The notes under the pieces were generated by a model, which was given only the letters and a program-made list of their open reading frames with translations, was not told the origin of the DNA and did not search any database. From positions 1 to 32,711 of the forward strand of contig NZ_PPTF01000022.1 in the NCBI RefSeq assembly GCF_002902845.1: a DNA stretch of 32,711 nucleotides, written 5' to 3'. The position numbers and the translations under genes are program-made. Below, piece by piece: positions 7,701-14,779 of this stretch; position 1 is the stretch's first letter; each line of letters starts with the position of its first letter. The DNA is from Chromobacterium sinusclupearum. Lineage in GTDB: Bacteria > Pseudomonadota > Gammaproteobacteria > Burkholderiales > Chromobacteriaceae.

Positions 7701-8305
7701 AGGCCGGCGGCCCGTACTATCTGTATCGCCTGACGCGCGCCGCGTGGCAGCCCAAATTGAATGCTCAGGCTGAGGCGGCGGATCTGTCCGCGCTGGAGGC
7801 TTTGGCCGCCGCCGCCAAGGGGCAAGGCTTGGCGCTGGACGGCGCGATTGCCGCCGCGCGCCGCGAGAGTCCGCTGACGCGCTCTGTGGCCTTGCCCGGC
7901 CCGACCGGCGAGAACAATACGCTGGCGTTTGCCGGCCGCGGCCGGGTTGGCTGCGTGGCGGATGACGTCCAGGCCTTGGCCGAACAACTGGCCGCCACGT
8001 TTGCCGCAGGCAACCGCGCGGTGCTGCCGGACAACGAGGCCGGGCGCAAGCTCGCGAGCGCCCTGAATGGCTATGCTGAAGTGGCTGCCGATGTGCTGGC
8101 CGCCGATGTGTCCGCCGTGTTGTTTGCCGGCAGCGGCATGGAAGCGGCCCGCCGCAAGCTGGCCGCGTGCGACGGGGCCCTGGTGCCGCTGATCCTGCGC
8201 GGCGAGGGTGGCTACAATATCCACCGGCTAGTGGTCGAGCGCGCGTTGAGCGTCAACACCACGGCGGCCGGCGGCAATGCCAGCCTGATGAGCATGACTG
8301 AATAA
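4712..8305 (+). CDS. putA: Bifunctional proline dehydrogenase / L-glutamate gamma-semialdehyde dehydrogenase
   Basis: A 1197-residue enzyme oxidising proline to glutamate: FAD-dependent proline dehydrogenase, then NAD-dependent aldehyde dehydrogenase, with substrate channelling. An alpha-helical region leads into the PRODH barrel (GPGISVKLSAIHPRYSR, MVRLVKGAYWDAEVKRAQ, LLAYLVRRLLENGANSSFVNR). The ALDH domain has SPWNFPLAIF, Glu786 (AETGG) and catalytic Cys820 (GQRCSALR). About 200 further C-terminal residues form the extra ALDH-like domain. E. coli PutA begins with a ribbon-helix-helix repressor domain; here the protein starts directly with the helical region, so it is a type B PutA that cannot repress its own gene. 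ATG at 4712 follows GGAGA; in-frame upstream codons show no conserved sequence. Confidence 0.97.
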   Translation: MQFESFAHQQSALRDAITAAYRRDERECVQALLAQAAMSPEQVASVQQLARRLVTEVRRERTRASGVDALMHEFSLDSSEGIALMCLAEALLRIPDRETADKLIRDKISRGDWKAHLGNSASLFVNAAAWGLLVTGKLVSSHSASGLSAAMTRLIAKGGEPLIRKGVDMAMRMLGKQFVTGETIEEALANGREREARGYRFSYDMLGEAAMTEADAQRYLNDYVTAIHAIGKESNGRGIYDGPGISVKLSAIHPRYSRLKHERMMTELLPRLKALFLLAKQYNIGLNIDAEEADRLEISMDLVEALANDPDLKGFEGIGIVVQAYQKRCPFVIDFLIDLARRTGHRFMVRLVKGAYWDAEVKRAQVDGLPGYPVYTRKVYTDVSYLVCAKKLLAAQDAIYPQFATHNAYSLSAIYNLAAGKDYEFQCLHGMGETLYDQVVGADKLGKACRIYAPVGSHETLLAYLVRRLLENGANSSFVNRIVDESVSIDELVTDPVAEAAAFAGQPHSKIPLPLDLYGHGRRNSKGLDLSSEHVLNTLQLGLQAAEQQRWAAFPMLGDGDVTDGELLAVRNPADHSDVVGKVLEASADDVERALQQSADFAASWAATPVAERAACLNRMADLMEANMPALMALAVREAGKTLNNAIAEVREAVDFCRYYAAQIVAEFDNATHPPLGPVVCISPWNFPLAIFIGEVAASLAAGNTVLAKPAEQTSLIAAYAVRLLHEAGVPRAALQFLPGRGEVVGAALTGDARIHGVIFTGSTEVAQIINRTLAKRSDDTVLVAETGGMNAMIVDSSALPEQVVADVLSSAFDSAGQRCSALRVLYLQNDIADKVIKMIKGAMDELTVGNPAKLTTDVGPVIDAEAQAGLLAHIDRMKQSARAVHQTKLTADCERGTYVAPTLFEIDNLAELKREVFGPVLHVLRFAASDLDKVVAEINATGYGLTHGIHSRIDETIADICGKIKVGNIYVNRNIVGAVVGVQPFGGEGKSGTGPKAGGPYYLYRLTRAAWQPKLNAQAEAADLSALEALAAAAKGQGLALDGAIAAARRESPLTRSVALPGPTGENNTLAFAGRGRVGCVADDVQALAEQLAATFAAGNRAVLPDNEAGRKLASALNGYAEVAADVLAADVSAVLFAGSGMEAARRKLAACDGALVPLILRGEGGYNIHRLVVERALSVNTTAAGGNASLMSMTE

Positions 8306-8317
8306 GAACTTGCCAGG

Positions 8318-8353
8318 CTCTGGCCGCGTTGGAATAATGCGGCCAGAGTTTTT
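8318..8353 (+). terminator. Rho-independent terminator of putA
   Basis: A perfect 10-bp stem, CTCTGGCCGC (8318-8327) with GCGGCCAGAG (8339-8348), encloses an 11-base loop and is followed by five T. It lies 12 bases after the putA stop and separates putA from the binding-protein gene. Confidence 0.93.
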
Positions 8354-8437
8354 ACTTTATAAAGAGCAAGTACGGATCCGGCTTAGGCCGGTTATATCGA
8401 CGCAAGCAGTAGAAGCAAGAGAAGAGGAACGAGAGAG

Positions 8438-9661
8438 ATGCAAGTATCCAAGCTGTCTACCCTGACGTTGGCGGTTGCCGCCGCTGTTGCGCTGTCCGCC
8501 TGCGGCAAGAAGGAAGAGGCCGCGCCTGCCGGCACCGCCTCCGCGCCCGCCGCCGCCAGCGCCGGCAACGTGATCAAGATCGGTTTCGCCGCGCCGCTCA
8601 CCGGCCCGCAATCGCACTATGGCGAGGAATACAAGAACGGCGTGACCCTGGCCATCGAAGACGCCAACGCCGAGAAGCCGACCATTGCCGGCAAGCCGGT
8701 GACGTTTGAACTCGACGCGCAGGACGATCAGGCCGATCCGAAAACCGCCACCCAGCTGGCGCAGAAGTTCGTCGATGACAAGGTGGCCGGCATCGTCGGC
8801 CACTTCAACTCCGGCACTTCCATCCCGGCCTCCAAGATTTACTCCGACGCCGGCATCCCGATGATCGCGATGGCCACCTCGCCGGTGTTTACCTCGCAAG
8901 GCTTCAAGAATACCTTCCGCTCCATGACGTCCGACACCCAACAGGGCGGCGTGATGGGCAAGTTCGCGGTGGAGAAGCTGCACGCCAAGAAGATCGTCAT
9001 CGTCGACGACCGTACCGCCTACGGTCAGGGCCTGGCCGACGAATTCGAGAAGTCTGCGCGCGCCGCCGGCGGCGACGTGGTGAAGCGTGAGTTCACCAAT
9101 GACAAGGCCACCGACTTCACCGCCATCCTGACCTCCATCAAGGGCGCGAATCCGGACGTGGTGTTCTACGGCGGCGCCGACGCCCAGTCCGCGCCCATGG
9201 TCAAGCAAATGAAGCGCCTGGGCCTGAAGGCGCCGCTGATTTCCGGCGAAATGACCAAGACCCCGACCTTCCTGCAACTGGCAGGCAAGGAAGCCGACGG
9301 CACCATCGCCTCGCTGGCAGGTTTGCCGCTGGAGCAGATGCCGGGCGGCAAGGACTACGAGGCCCGTTACAAGGCGCGCTTCAAGGCCGATGTGGCGACT
9401 TACTCGCCGTATGGCTACGACGCGGCGCGCACGCTGATCCAAGCGATGGAGCAGGCTAATTCCGCCGATCCCAAAGTCTACTTGCCGGTGCTGGCCAAGA
9501 TCACCCACCAGGGCGTGACTTCCAGCAACTGGACTTATGACGAGAAGGGCGATCTGAAAGACGGCGGCATCACCGTGTACAAGGTCGAAAACGGCCAATG
9601 GAAAGTGATGGAAACCGTCGGCGGCGGCGCGGCAGCCAAGGATGCCTCGGCGGCCAAGTAA
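8438..9661 (+). CDS. Branched-chain-amino-acid-type ABC transporter substrate-binding lipoprotein
   Basis: A 407-residue periplasmic binding protein of the Leu/Ile/Val family (type I fold). A lipoprotein signal peptide ends in the lipobox LSAC with Cys22, followed by an Ala/Pro/Gly-rich linker. The mature domain starts VIKIGFAAPLTGPQSHYG, the classic LivJ/LivK opening, and contains GIVGHFNSGTSIPASKIY and MIAMATSPVFTSQGF. Family members bind branched-chain amino acids, other amino acids or amides. No permease or ATPase gene is nearby, so it is an orphan component that must work with a transporter encoded elsewhere. Proximity to putA makes an amino-acid ligand attractive but is not proof. A purine-rich ribosome-binding region (AGAGGAACGAGAG) precedes the ATG, and terminators bound the gene as a single unit. 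Confidence 0.93.
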   Translation: MQVSKLSTLTLAVAAAVALSACGKKEEAAPAGTASAPAAASAGNVIKIGFAAPLTGPQSHYGEEYKNGVTLAIEDANAEKPTIAGKPVTFELDAQDDQADPKTATQLAQKFVDDKVAGIVGHFNSGTSIPASKIYSDAGIPMIAMATSPVFTSQGFKNTFRSMTSDTQQGGVMGKFAVEKLHAKKIVIVDDRTAYGQGLADEFEKSARAAGGDVVKREFTNDKATDFTAILTSIKGANPDVVFYGGADAQSAPMVKQMKRLGLKAPLISGEMTKTPTFLQLAGKEADGTIASLAGLPLEQMPGGKDYEARYKARFKADVATYSPYGYDAARTLIQAMEQANSADPKVYLPVLAKITHQGVTSSNWTYDEKGDLKDGGITVYKVENGQWKVMETVGGGAAAKDASAAK

Positions 9662-9681
9662 GCAGGTTTGAGGGTAAAGAA

Positions 9682-9707
9682 AACGGCGCGAAATTCGCGC
9701 CGTTTTT
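9682..9707 (+). terminator. Rho-independent terminator after the binding protein
   Basis: Inverted repeat AACGGCGCGAA (9682-9692) with TTCGCGCCGTT (9694-9704), with A before it and a run of five T at 9703-9707. The terminal AT pairs probably open to form the loop. Confidence 0.92.
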
Positions 9708-9767
9708 CATGCGCGCCAGAAATGACAATGTTATATTGATTCTGCCGATAAGGTCAGGAGGCGGGAA

Positions 9768-10163
9768 ATGAATCGAAATTTGCTGATCGCTGGCGGTTTG
9801 AGCCTGCTGGCCAGTTTGCTGCATGTGGCTATCATCTTTGGCGGGCCGGCCCGGTACGCCTGGGCCGCGGAGCGCGGAGAATGGTGGCCGGCGCTGGCGG
9901 CACTGGGCATCGCCGCCATCCTGGCGATCTGGGCGCTGTATGCGTTCTCCGCTGCGGGCTGCTTGCGGCGGCTGCCTTTGCTCAAGCCGGTCTTGCTCAT
10001 CATCACCGCCATTTACCTATTGCGCGGCTTGGCCTTGCTTCCCATTTGGCTCTGGCGGCCTGAAGCCGTCAATGCTTTCGCTGTTTGGAGCTCGTTGATA
10101 TGTCTTGGCTACGGCCTGTTTCATGCACTGGGGCTGAGCCAGCGCTGTCGGCAGCTGGCCTGA
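9768..10163 (+). CDS. Small four-helix membrane protein, function unknown
   Basis: A 131-residue protein with four clear hydrophobic segments (about residues 5-25, 41-63, 72-93 and 103-123) separated by short polar turns. GGPARYAWAAERGEWWP lies in the first loop and a basic CLRRLP between helices 2 and 3. A strong ribosome-binding site, AGGAGG, lies six bases before the ATG, so it is well supported as a real gene. I do not recognise a named family with confidence. It stands alone between the upstream terminator and the Cys-rich gene 49 bases downstream on the same strand. Confidence 0.78.
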   Translation: MNRNLLIAGGLSLLASLLHVAIIFGGPARYAWAAERGEWWPALAALGIAAILAIWALYAFSAAGCLRRLPLLKPVLLIITAIYLLRGLALLPIWLWRPEAVNAFAVWSSLICLGYGLFHALGLSQRCRQLA

Positions 10164-10218
10164 TCCGCGCCGCCGCGTTACCATCCCGGCAGTCATTGCT
10201 GGAATTCGAGGTGTGGTT

Positions 10219-10572
10219 TTGGAGCAGTCAGACAAGGCGGTGCCGTCCCCCTGCATAGGCGTCTGCCGCTTGGACGAGAGCGGGCAGGTTTGCGCAGGCT
10301 GCCATCGCACGCTGGACGAGATCGCCGCTTGGTCCGGTTATCGCGCGGAACAAAAGGAACAGGTGTGGCGGAGGCTGCTGGCTTTGCCGCTGCCGGTGCA
10401 GCGCAAGACTTGCGCGCGTTGCGGCAGCGGTTTTACTTGCGGCGCGGGCGGGGAGCAAGGCGGCTGCTGGTGCGCGGACCTGCCGCGCGACTTGTCGCCC
10501 TTGGCGGCCGATAGCGATTGCCTGTGCCCGGCGTGCCTGCAGAAACAGCTGGCGCAGGGGGCGCCGCGATAA
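10219..10572 (+). CDS. Cys-rich DUF1289-CWC fusion protein
   Basis: Residues 10-55 match DUF1289 (SPCIGVCRLDE, CAGCHRTLDEIAAWS, then a basic WRRLLALP helix), a small Fe-S or zinc-like Cys motif protein. Residues about 62-90 (CARCGSGFTCGAGGEQGGCWCADLP) match the Cys-rich CWC family, which is usually a separate short protein. A last pair, CLCPACL, follows near the C-terminus, giving about a dozen cysteines in 117 residues. There is no ATG. TTG at 10219 fits best because GAGG (10208-10211) lies seven bases upstream; GTG at 10213 is an alternative but too close to that site. The role is unknown; metal binding is inferred from the Cys pairs. Confidence 0.8.
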   Translation: MEQSDKAVPSPCIGVCRLDESGQVCAGCHRTLDEIAAWSGYRAEQKEQVWRRLLALPLPVQRKTCARCGSGFTCGAGGEQGGCWCADLPRDLSPLAADSDCLCPACLQKQLAQGAPR

Positions 10573-10646
10573 AACCGCTGCTTCACGCGTGCTGGCTTTG
10601 GGGCTTTGCCTCTCGCTTGGGCGAGATCCGGCCTGGGGCGTCCTGA

Positions 10647-11288
10647 TCAGGCGTCAGGCCAGCGCTCATCGTAGACCAGATCAGCCAGATTCTGCCGGCT
10701 GGCCCAGTTTTCCTGCTCCAGCATAGGCCGCTCGTAAAACGCTTCGACGTGGCCGATGCACAGTATCGCCACCGGCCGCGCGCCTGGCGGGATGGAAAGC
10801 AGAGCGGCCAGTTTGGCGGGATCGAATATCGACACCCAGCCTAGCCCCAAGCCCTCGGCCCGCGCCGCCAGCCACATGTTCTGGATGGCGCAGGCCACCG
10901 AGGCCAAGTCCATTTCCGGCAGGGTGCGGCGGCCAAAGACATGCCGCTCGCGGCCGTCCATCAGCGCGGCCACCAGCACCTCGCCGCAATCGAGCAGGCC
11001 CTCCACCTTCAGCTTCATGAACGCGTCCTCGCGCTCGCCCAGCGCGCGGGCGGTCTGTATCCGCTCCTCTTCCACCAGCGCGTGCATCCGGCGGCGCAAT
11101 TCGGCGCTGCGGATGCGGATGAAGTGCCACGGCTGCATGAAGCCTACGCTGGGCGCGAAATGGGCCGCGGCGAGCAGCCGCTGCATGATGTCGGGATCGA
11201 CCGGGTCCGGTTTGAAGTGACGCATGTCGCGGCGCTCGCGGATGGCGCGGTAGACGGCGTCGATGTCGGCTTGCGGGTAACGGTTCAT
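10647..11288 (-). CDS. bluB: 5,6-dimethylbenzimidazole synthase (BluB), nitroreductase fold
   Basis: A 213-residue flavin enzyme of the nitroreductase superfamily. RERRDMRHFKPDPV near the N-terminus holds the BluB-type Asp after two Arg. APSVGFMQPWHFIRI is the signature distinguishing BluB from ordinary nitroreductases, followed by IQNMWLAARAEGLGLGWVSIF. BluB splits reduced FMN with oxygen to make the lower ligand of vitamin B12. The start MNRYPQAD was chosen by family length; the upstream in-frame codons overlap the metR end. It lies 55 bases downstream of metR on the same strand, so the two may be co-transcribed. No terminator is visible between them. Confidence 0.87.
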   Translation of the reverse strand: MNRYPQADIDAVYRAIRERRDMRHFKPDPVDPDIMQRLLAAAHFAPSVGFMQPWHFIRIRSAELRRRMHALVEEERIQTARALGEREDAFMKLKVEGLLDCGEVLVAALMDGRERHVFGRRTLPEMDLASVACAIQNMWLAARAEGLGLGWVSIFDPAKLAALLSIPPGARPVAILCIGHVEAFYERPMLEQENWASRQNLADLVYDERWPDA

Positions 11289-11343
11289 GGTTGGGCAACC
11301 TTGCTGTGAGGGCTGTGCAATATCGCGGGAACAGCCGCGGGGT

Positions 11344-12237
11344 TTACCTGCGATCCCCGCGCGCCAGTTGAACAAAGGCGCTGAGGTAGTCGATGTCGGC
11401 GTCCGTTTCGCGGATGCCCAGGAAAATCTGCTTGGCGATGCCATGCTCCCCCAGTTTGACGGCGGCGATGTCCAGCTTGGCGGCGTACTCGTCCACCAGC
11501 CAGCGCGGCAGGGCCGCCACGCCGCGGCCGCTGGCCACCATCTGCAGCATGATGTCGGTGGTTTCTATCGGCTTGTGCCGTTTGGGCTGGATGCCGGCCG
11601 GCATCAGGAACTGGGTATAGACGTCCAGCCGGTCGATGCTCACAGGGTAGGTGATCAGCGTTTCCTCCACCAGCTGTTCCGCTTGCGCATGAGGCGCATG
11701 GCGCAAGGGATGTCCCGGCCCCACCACCAGCACTTGCTCGTAATCGAATACCGGCTCGAAGCGCAGCCCCGGTTTGTAGAGCGGGTCCGGGGTGACCAGC
11801 ATGTCTATTTCGTAGCCGAACAGCGCGCCGATGCCGCCGAACTGGAATTTCTGCTTTACGTCCACATCGACCATGGGCCAGGCCGCCAGATAGGGCGAGA
11901 CGATTTTCAGCAGCCACTGGTAGCAGGGGTGGCATTCCATGCCGATGCGCAGGGCGCCGCTTTCGCCGCGGGCGAATTGCCTGATGCGCTCTTCGGCGTG
12001 GTTCAGCTGCGGCAGCAGCCGGTTGGCTACCGCCAGCAGATATTCCCCGGCCTGGGTTGGCTGCAGGCTGCGCCCTTCGCGGCGCCAGATCGCCACGCCC
12101 AATTGGTCTTCGAGTTTGCGCATGGTGTGGCTCAGGGCGGACTGGGTCAGGTGCAGCTGTTCCGCCGCCGCGGTCAGCGAGCCGTGCTGGTCTACTGCGC
12201 GGATGATCGCCAGATGGATGCGTTCAAGCGTGGCCAT
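11344..12237 (-). CDS. metR: LysR-family methionine regulator MetR
   Basis: A 297-residue LysR activator. The helix-turn-helix lies at about residues 5-60 (HGSLTAAAEQLHLTQSALSHTMRKLEDQLG). The ligand domain contains LRIGMECHPCYQWLL, a motif characteristic of MetR, and TYPVSIDRLDVYTQFLMPAG. MetR uses homocysteine as co-activator for metE and related genes. It is divergent from metE, as in enterobacteria, and a perfect MetR box lies 13 bases upstream of its start codon. The ATG at 12237 is supported by homology (MATLERIHL); the upstream in-frame Met lies across the operator. Confidence 0.92.
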   Translation of the reverse strand: MATLERIHLAIIRAVDQHGSLTAAAEQLHLTQSALSHTMRKLEDQLGVAIWRREGRSLQPTQAGEYLLAVANRLLPQLNHAEERIRQFARGESGALRIGMECHPCYQWLLKIVSPYLAAWPMVDVDVKQKFQFGGIGALFGYEIDMLVTPDPLYKPGLRFEPVFDYEQVLVVGPGHPLRHAPHAQAEQLVEETLITYPVSIDRLDVYTQFLMPAGIQPKRHKPIETTDIMLQMVASGRGVAALPRWLVDEYAAKLDIAAVKLGEHGIAKQIFLGIRETDADIDYLSAFVQLARGDRR

Positions 12238-12249
12238 GCGGTTATTCCA

Positions 12250-12262
12250 TGAATGGTTTTCA
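12250..12262. promoter_or_regulatory. MetR-binding site between metR and metE
   Basis: TGAATGGTTTTCA exactly fits the MetR consensus TGAA-N5-TTCA. It lies between the divergent metR and metE starts, 13 bases from metR and 87 bases from metE. A second pair, ATGAA near 12270 and TTCAT near 12290, has a wider gap and is a weaker candidate. Confidence 0.75.
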
Positions 12263-12348
12263 TTGATTGATGAAACAATACCATTTTTCTTCATGCATTG
12301 GCCGCTCTACGATGTTTCTACTTTTGGTTATTAAGAAAAGGAGAAATC

Positions 12349-14643
12349 GTGGCATTTACGCATAACCTGGGATTCCCCCGCATCGGCGCCAAGCGCGAAC
12401 TGAAGTTCGCCCTTGAATCATATTGGAAAGGCCAGAGCACTCGCGACGAGTTGAATTCGGTCGGCGCCGAGCTGCGCCGTCGCCACTGGCAGGAGCAGTC
12501 GGCGCTGGATTGGGCGCCGGTCGGCGATTTCTCCTTTTACGACCAGGTGCTCGACATGAGCTTCGCGCTGGGCAATCTGCCCGAGCGCGTGCGCGATTTC
12601 CATGGCGACGCGCTGGACAACTACTTCCGCGTGGCGCGCGGCCGCTCGGCCCAGTCGGCGGAAGAGCATGCCCATTGCTGCGGCGGCGTGGCGGCCGGCG
12701 AGATGACCAAGTGGTTCGATACCAACTATCACTACATCGTCCCGGAATTCAGCGCGGCGACGACCTTCCAACTGGATGCCTCGCGCCTGCTGGCGCAGTT
12801 GGCCGAGGCCCAGGCGCAGGGCGTCCGGGCCAAGCCGGTGATCATCGGCCCGGTCACCTATCTGGCCTTGGGCAAGGCCAAGGACGGCTCCGACAAGCTG
12901 GCGCTGCTCTCGCGCCTGCTGCCGGTGTATGCCGAGCTGCTGGACGCCTTGGCGGCAGAGGGCGTGGAGTGGGTGCAGATAGACGAGCCGATTCTGGCGA
13001 CCGAGCTGGACGCCGGCTGGCAGCAGGCGTTCGCCACGGCTTATCAGGCGCTGGGCACGGGCAAGCCCAAGCTGCTGTTGGCGAGTTATTTCGGCCAGTT
13101 GCAGGATAATCTGCCGCTGCTCGCCGCGCTGCCGGTGCACGGCGCGCATCTTGATGCCGTCCATGCCCGCCATGAAGTGGAGGCATTGGCCGCGCAATGG
13201 CCGGCCGACCGCGTGCTGTCCGTCGGCGTAATCAATGGCCGCAATATCTGGAAAACCGATCTGAACGCGGCGCTGGATTGGCTGGAGCCGCTGGCGCACA
13301 CGCTGGGCGATCGCTTGTGGCTGGCTCCATCGTGCTCCTTGCTGCATGTGCCGGTGGATTTGCATAGCGAGCAGAAGCTGGATGCCGAGATTCAATCCTG
13401 GCTGGCCTTCGCCAAGCAAAAGCTGGAAGAGCTGCGCGTGCTGGCCACGGCGTTGAACCAGGGCCGCGCGGCGGTGGCCGAGGCGCTGGCGGCCAACCGC
13501 GCCGCCATCGATGCCCGCCGCCAGTCGCCGCGCGTCAACAATCCGGCGGTGAAGGCCGCCGTCGCCAAGATAGACGCGCAGCTGGGCCGCCGCCGCAGCG
13601 GCTACGCGCAACGCGCCGCCAGACAGGCCGCGCGATTGCAGCTGCCGGCCTTCCCCACCACCACCATAGGCTCTTTCCCGCAGACCGCGGCCATCCGCCA
13701 GGCGCGCAGCCAGTTCAAGGCCGGCGAAATCGACGAGGCGGCCTACACCGCGGCGATGCGCGCCGAGATCCAACACAGCGTGCGCGAACAGGAGGCGCTG
13801 GGTCTGGATGTGCTGGTGCATGGCGAGGCCGAGCGCAACGACATGGTGGAATACTTTGGCGAGCAACTGGACGGCTACGCTTTCAGCCAGTTCGGCTGGG
13901 TGCAGTCCTATGGCTCGCGCTGCGTGAAACCGCCGATTCTGTACGGCGACATCAGCCGCCCCAAGGCCATGACCGTGCAATGGATCCGCTATGCGCAGTC
14001 GCTGACGCAAAAGCCGATGAAGGGCATGCTGACCGGCCCGGTGACCATCTTGAACTGGTCCTTCGTGCGCGACGACCAGCCGCGCGCGGTCTCGTGCTAC
14101 CAGCTGGCGCTGGCCATCCGCGAAGAAGTTTTGGACCTGGAAAAGGCCGGCGTGCGGGTGATCCAGATCGACGAGGCGGCCCTGCGCGAGGGCTTGCCGC
14201 TGCGCAAGGCGCAATGGCAAGAGTATCTGGCATGGGCGGTGGAGTCGTTCCGCATCGCCGCCAATGGCGTGGGCGATGAAACGCAGATCCACACCCATAT
14301 GTGCTACTCGGAGTTCAACGACATCATCGCCTCGATCGCCGACATGGACGCCGACGTGATCACCATCGAGACCTCGCGTTCCGACATGGAGCTGCTCGAC
14401 GCCTTCGACGATTTCAACTATCCCAATGAGATCGGCCCCGGCGTCTACGACATCCACTCGCCGAACATCCCCAGCGAGGCGCATATCGTCCAGCTGATGC
14501 AAAAAGCGGCAGAGCGCATACCGGCTGAACGTTTGTGGGTGAATCCGGATTGCGGCCTGAAGACGCGACAGTGGAGCGAGGTGATTCCGGCCTTGCGCAA
14601 TATGGTTGCCGCGGCGAAGCAGCTGCGCGCCGAGCTGGCTTAA
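12349..14643 (+). CDS. metE: Cobalamin-independent methionine synthase
   Basis: A 764-residue enzyme, the usual MetE length. It transfers the methyl group of 5-methyltetrahydropteroyltriglutamate to homocysteine, the last step of methionine synthesis, without B12. The N-terminal barrel opens with [19 protein letters not shown]. The C-terminal catalytic barrel holds [28 protein letters not shown], the zinc ligands in [12 protein letters not shown], and [10 protein letters not shown]. The GTG at 12349 is preceded by AAGGAG five bases upstream and gives the family N-terminus; upstream in-frame codons run through the promoter. Regulation by MetR is indicated by the divergent gene and the perfect MetR box. 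Confidence 0.97.
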   Translation: MAFTHNLGFPRIGAKRELKFALESYWKGQSTRDELNSVGAELRRRHWQEQSALDWAPVGDFSFYDQVLDMSFALGNLPERVRDFHGDALDNYFRVARGRSAQSAEEHAHCCGGVAAGEMTKWFDTNYHYIVPEFSAATTFQLDASRLLAQLAEAQAQGVRAKPVIIGPVTYLALGKAKDGSDKLALLSRLLPVYAELLDALAAEGVEWVQIDEPILATELDAGWQQAFATAYQALGTGKPKLLLASYFGQLQDNLPLLAALPVHGAHLDAVHARHEVEALAAQWPADRVLSVGVINGRNIWKTDLNAALDWLEPLAHTLGDRLWLAPSCSLLHVPVDLHSEQKLDAEIQSWLAFAKQKLEELRVLATALNQGRAAVAEALAANRAAIDARRQSPRVNNPAVKAAVAKIDAQLGRRRSGYAQRAARQAARLQLPAFPTTTIGSFPQTAAIRQARSQFKAGEIDEAAYTAAMRAEIQHSVREQEALGLDVLVHGEAERNDMVEYFGEQLDGYAFSQFGWVQSYGSRCVKPPILYGDISRPKAMTVQWIRYAQSLTQKPMKGMLTGPVTILNWSFVRDDQPRAVSCYQLALAIREEVLDLEKAGVRVIQIDEAALREGLPLRKAQWQEYLAWAVESFRIAANGVGDETQIHTHMCYSEFNDIIASIADMDADVITIETSRSDMELLDAFDDFNYPNEIGPGVYDIHSPNIPSEAHIVQLMQKAAERIPAERLWVNPDCGLKTRQWSEVIPALRNMVAAAKQLRAELA

Positions 14644-14659
14644 GCGCAGAAGCTGCGCG

Positions 14660-14695
14660 GCCCCGGTTGCGGCCCACGCTGGCCGTGACCGGGGC
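14660..14695 (+). other. Long interrupted hairpin between metE and cobQ
   Basis: GCCCCGGT (14660-14667) pairs with ACCGGGGC (14688-14695), and CGGCC (14670-14674) with GGCCG (14681-14685). A TG/TG internal mismatch and a six-base loop separate them. There is no T run, so it is not a standard terminator; it may stabilise the metE mRNA end. It lies 16 bases after the metE stop. Confidence 0.5.
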
Positions 14696-14742
14696 ACTCC
14701 ATGGCCTTGCTTTCCCGGCGGCTGAGTCGTTGCCGCTCCCGG

Positions 14743-14748
14743 TATAAT
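14743..14748 (+). promoter_or_regulatory. Candidate -10 box of cobQ
   Basis: A perfect TATAAT lies 31 bases before the cobQ start codon. The -35 region at 16-18 bases upstream is poor (about GGCTGA), so strength is uncertain. No B12 riboswitch hallmark is visible between metE and cobQ. Confidence 0.45.
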
Positions 14749-14779
14749 GGCGACCTTGATTCCGCGCAAGAGAGGCCGC

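Noticed and set aside
4655..8224. An 1189-codon open frame on the minus strand opposite putA
   Set aside because: It is antisense to a fully recognisable enzyme and has the low-complexity Gly/Ala/Gln/His/Arg composition expected from high-GC third positions; no domain is visible.
14644..14779. Cobalamin riboswitch in front of cobQ
   Set aside because: The region is dominated by a simple hairpin and lacks the B12-box sequence; it is also too short for the full element.
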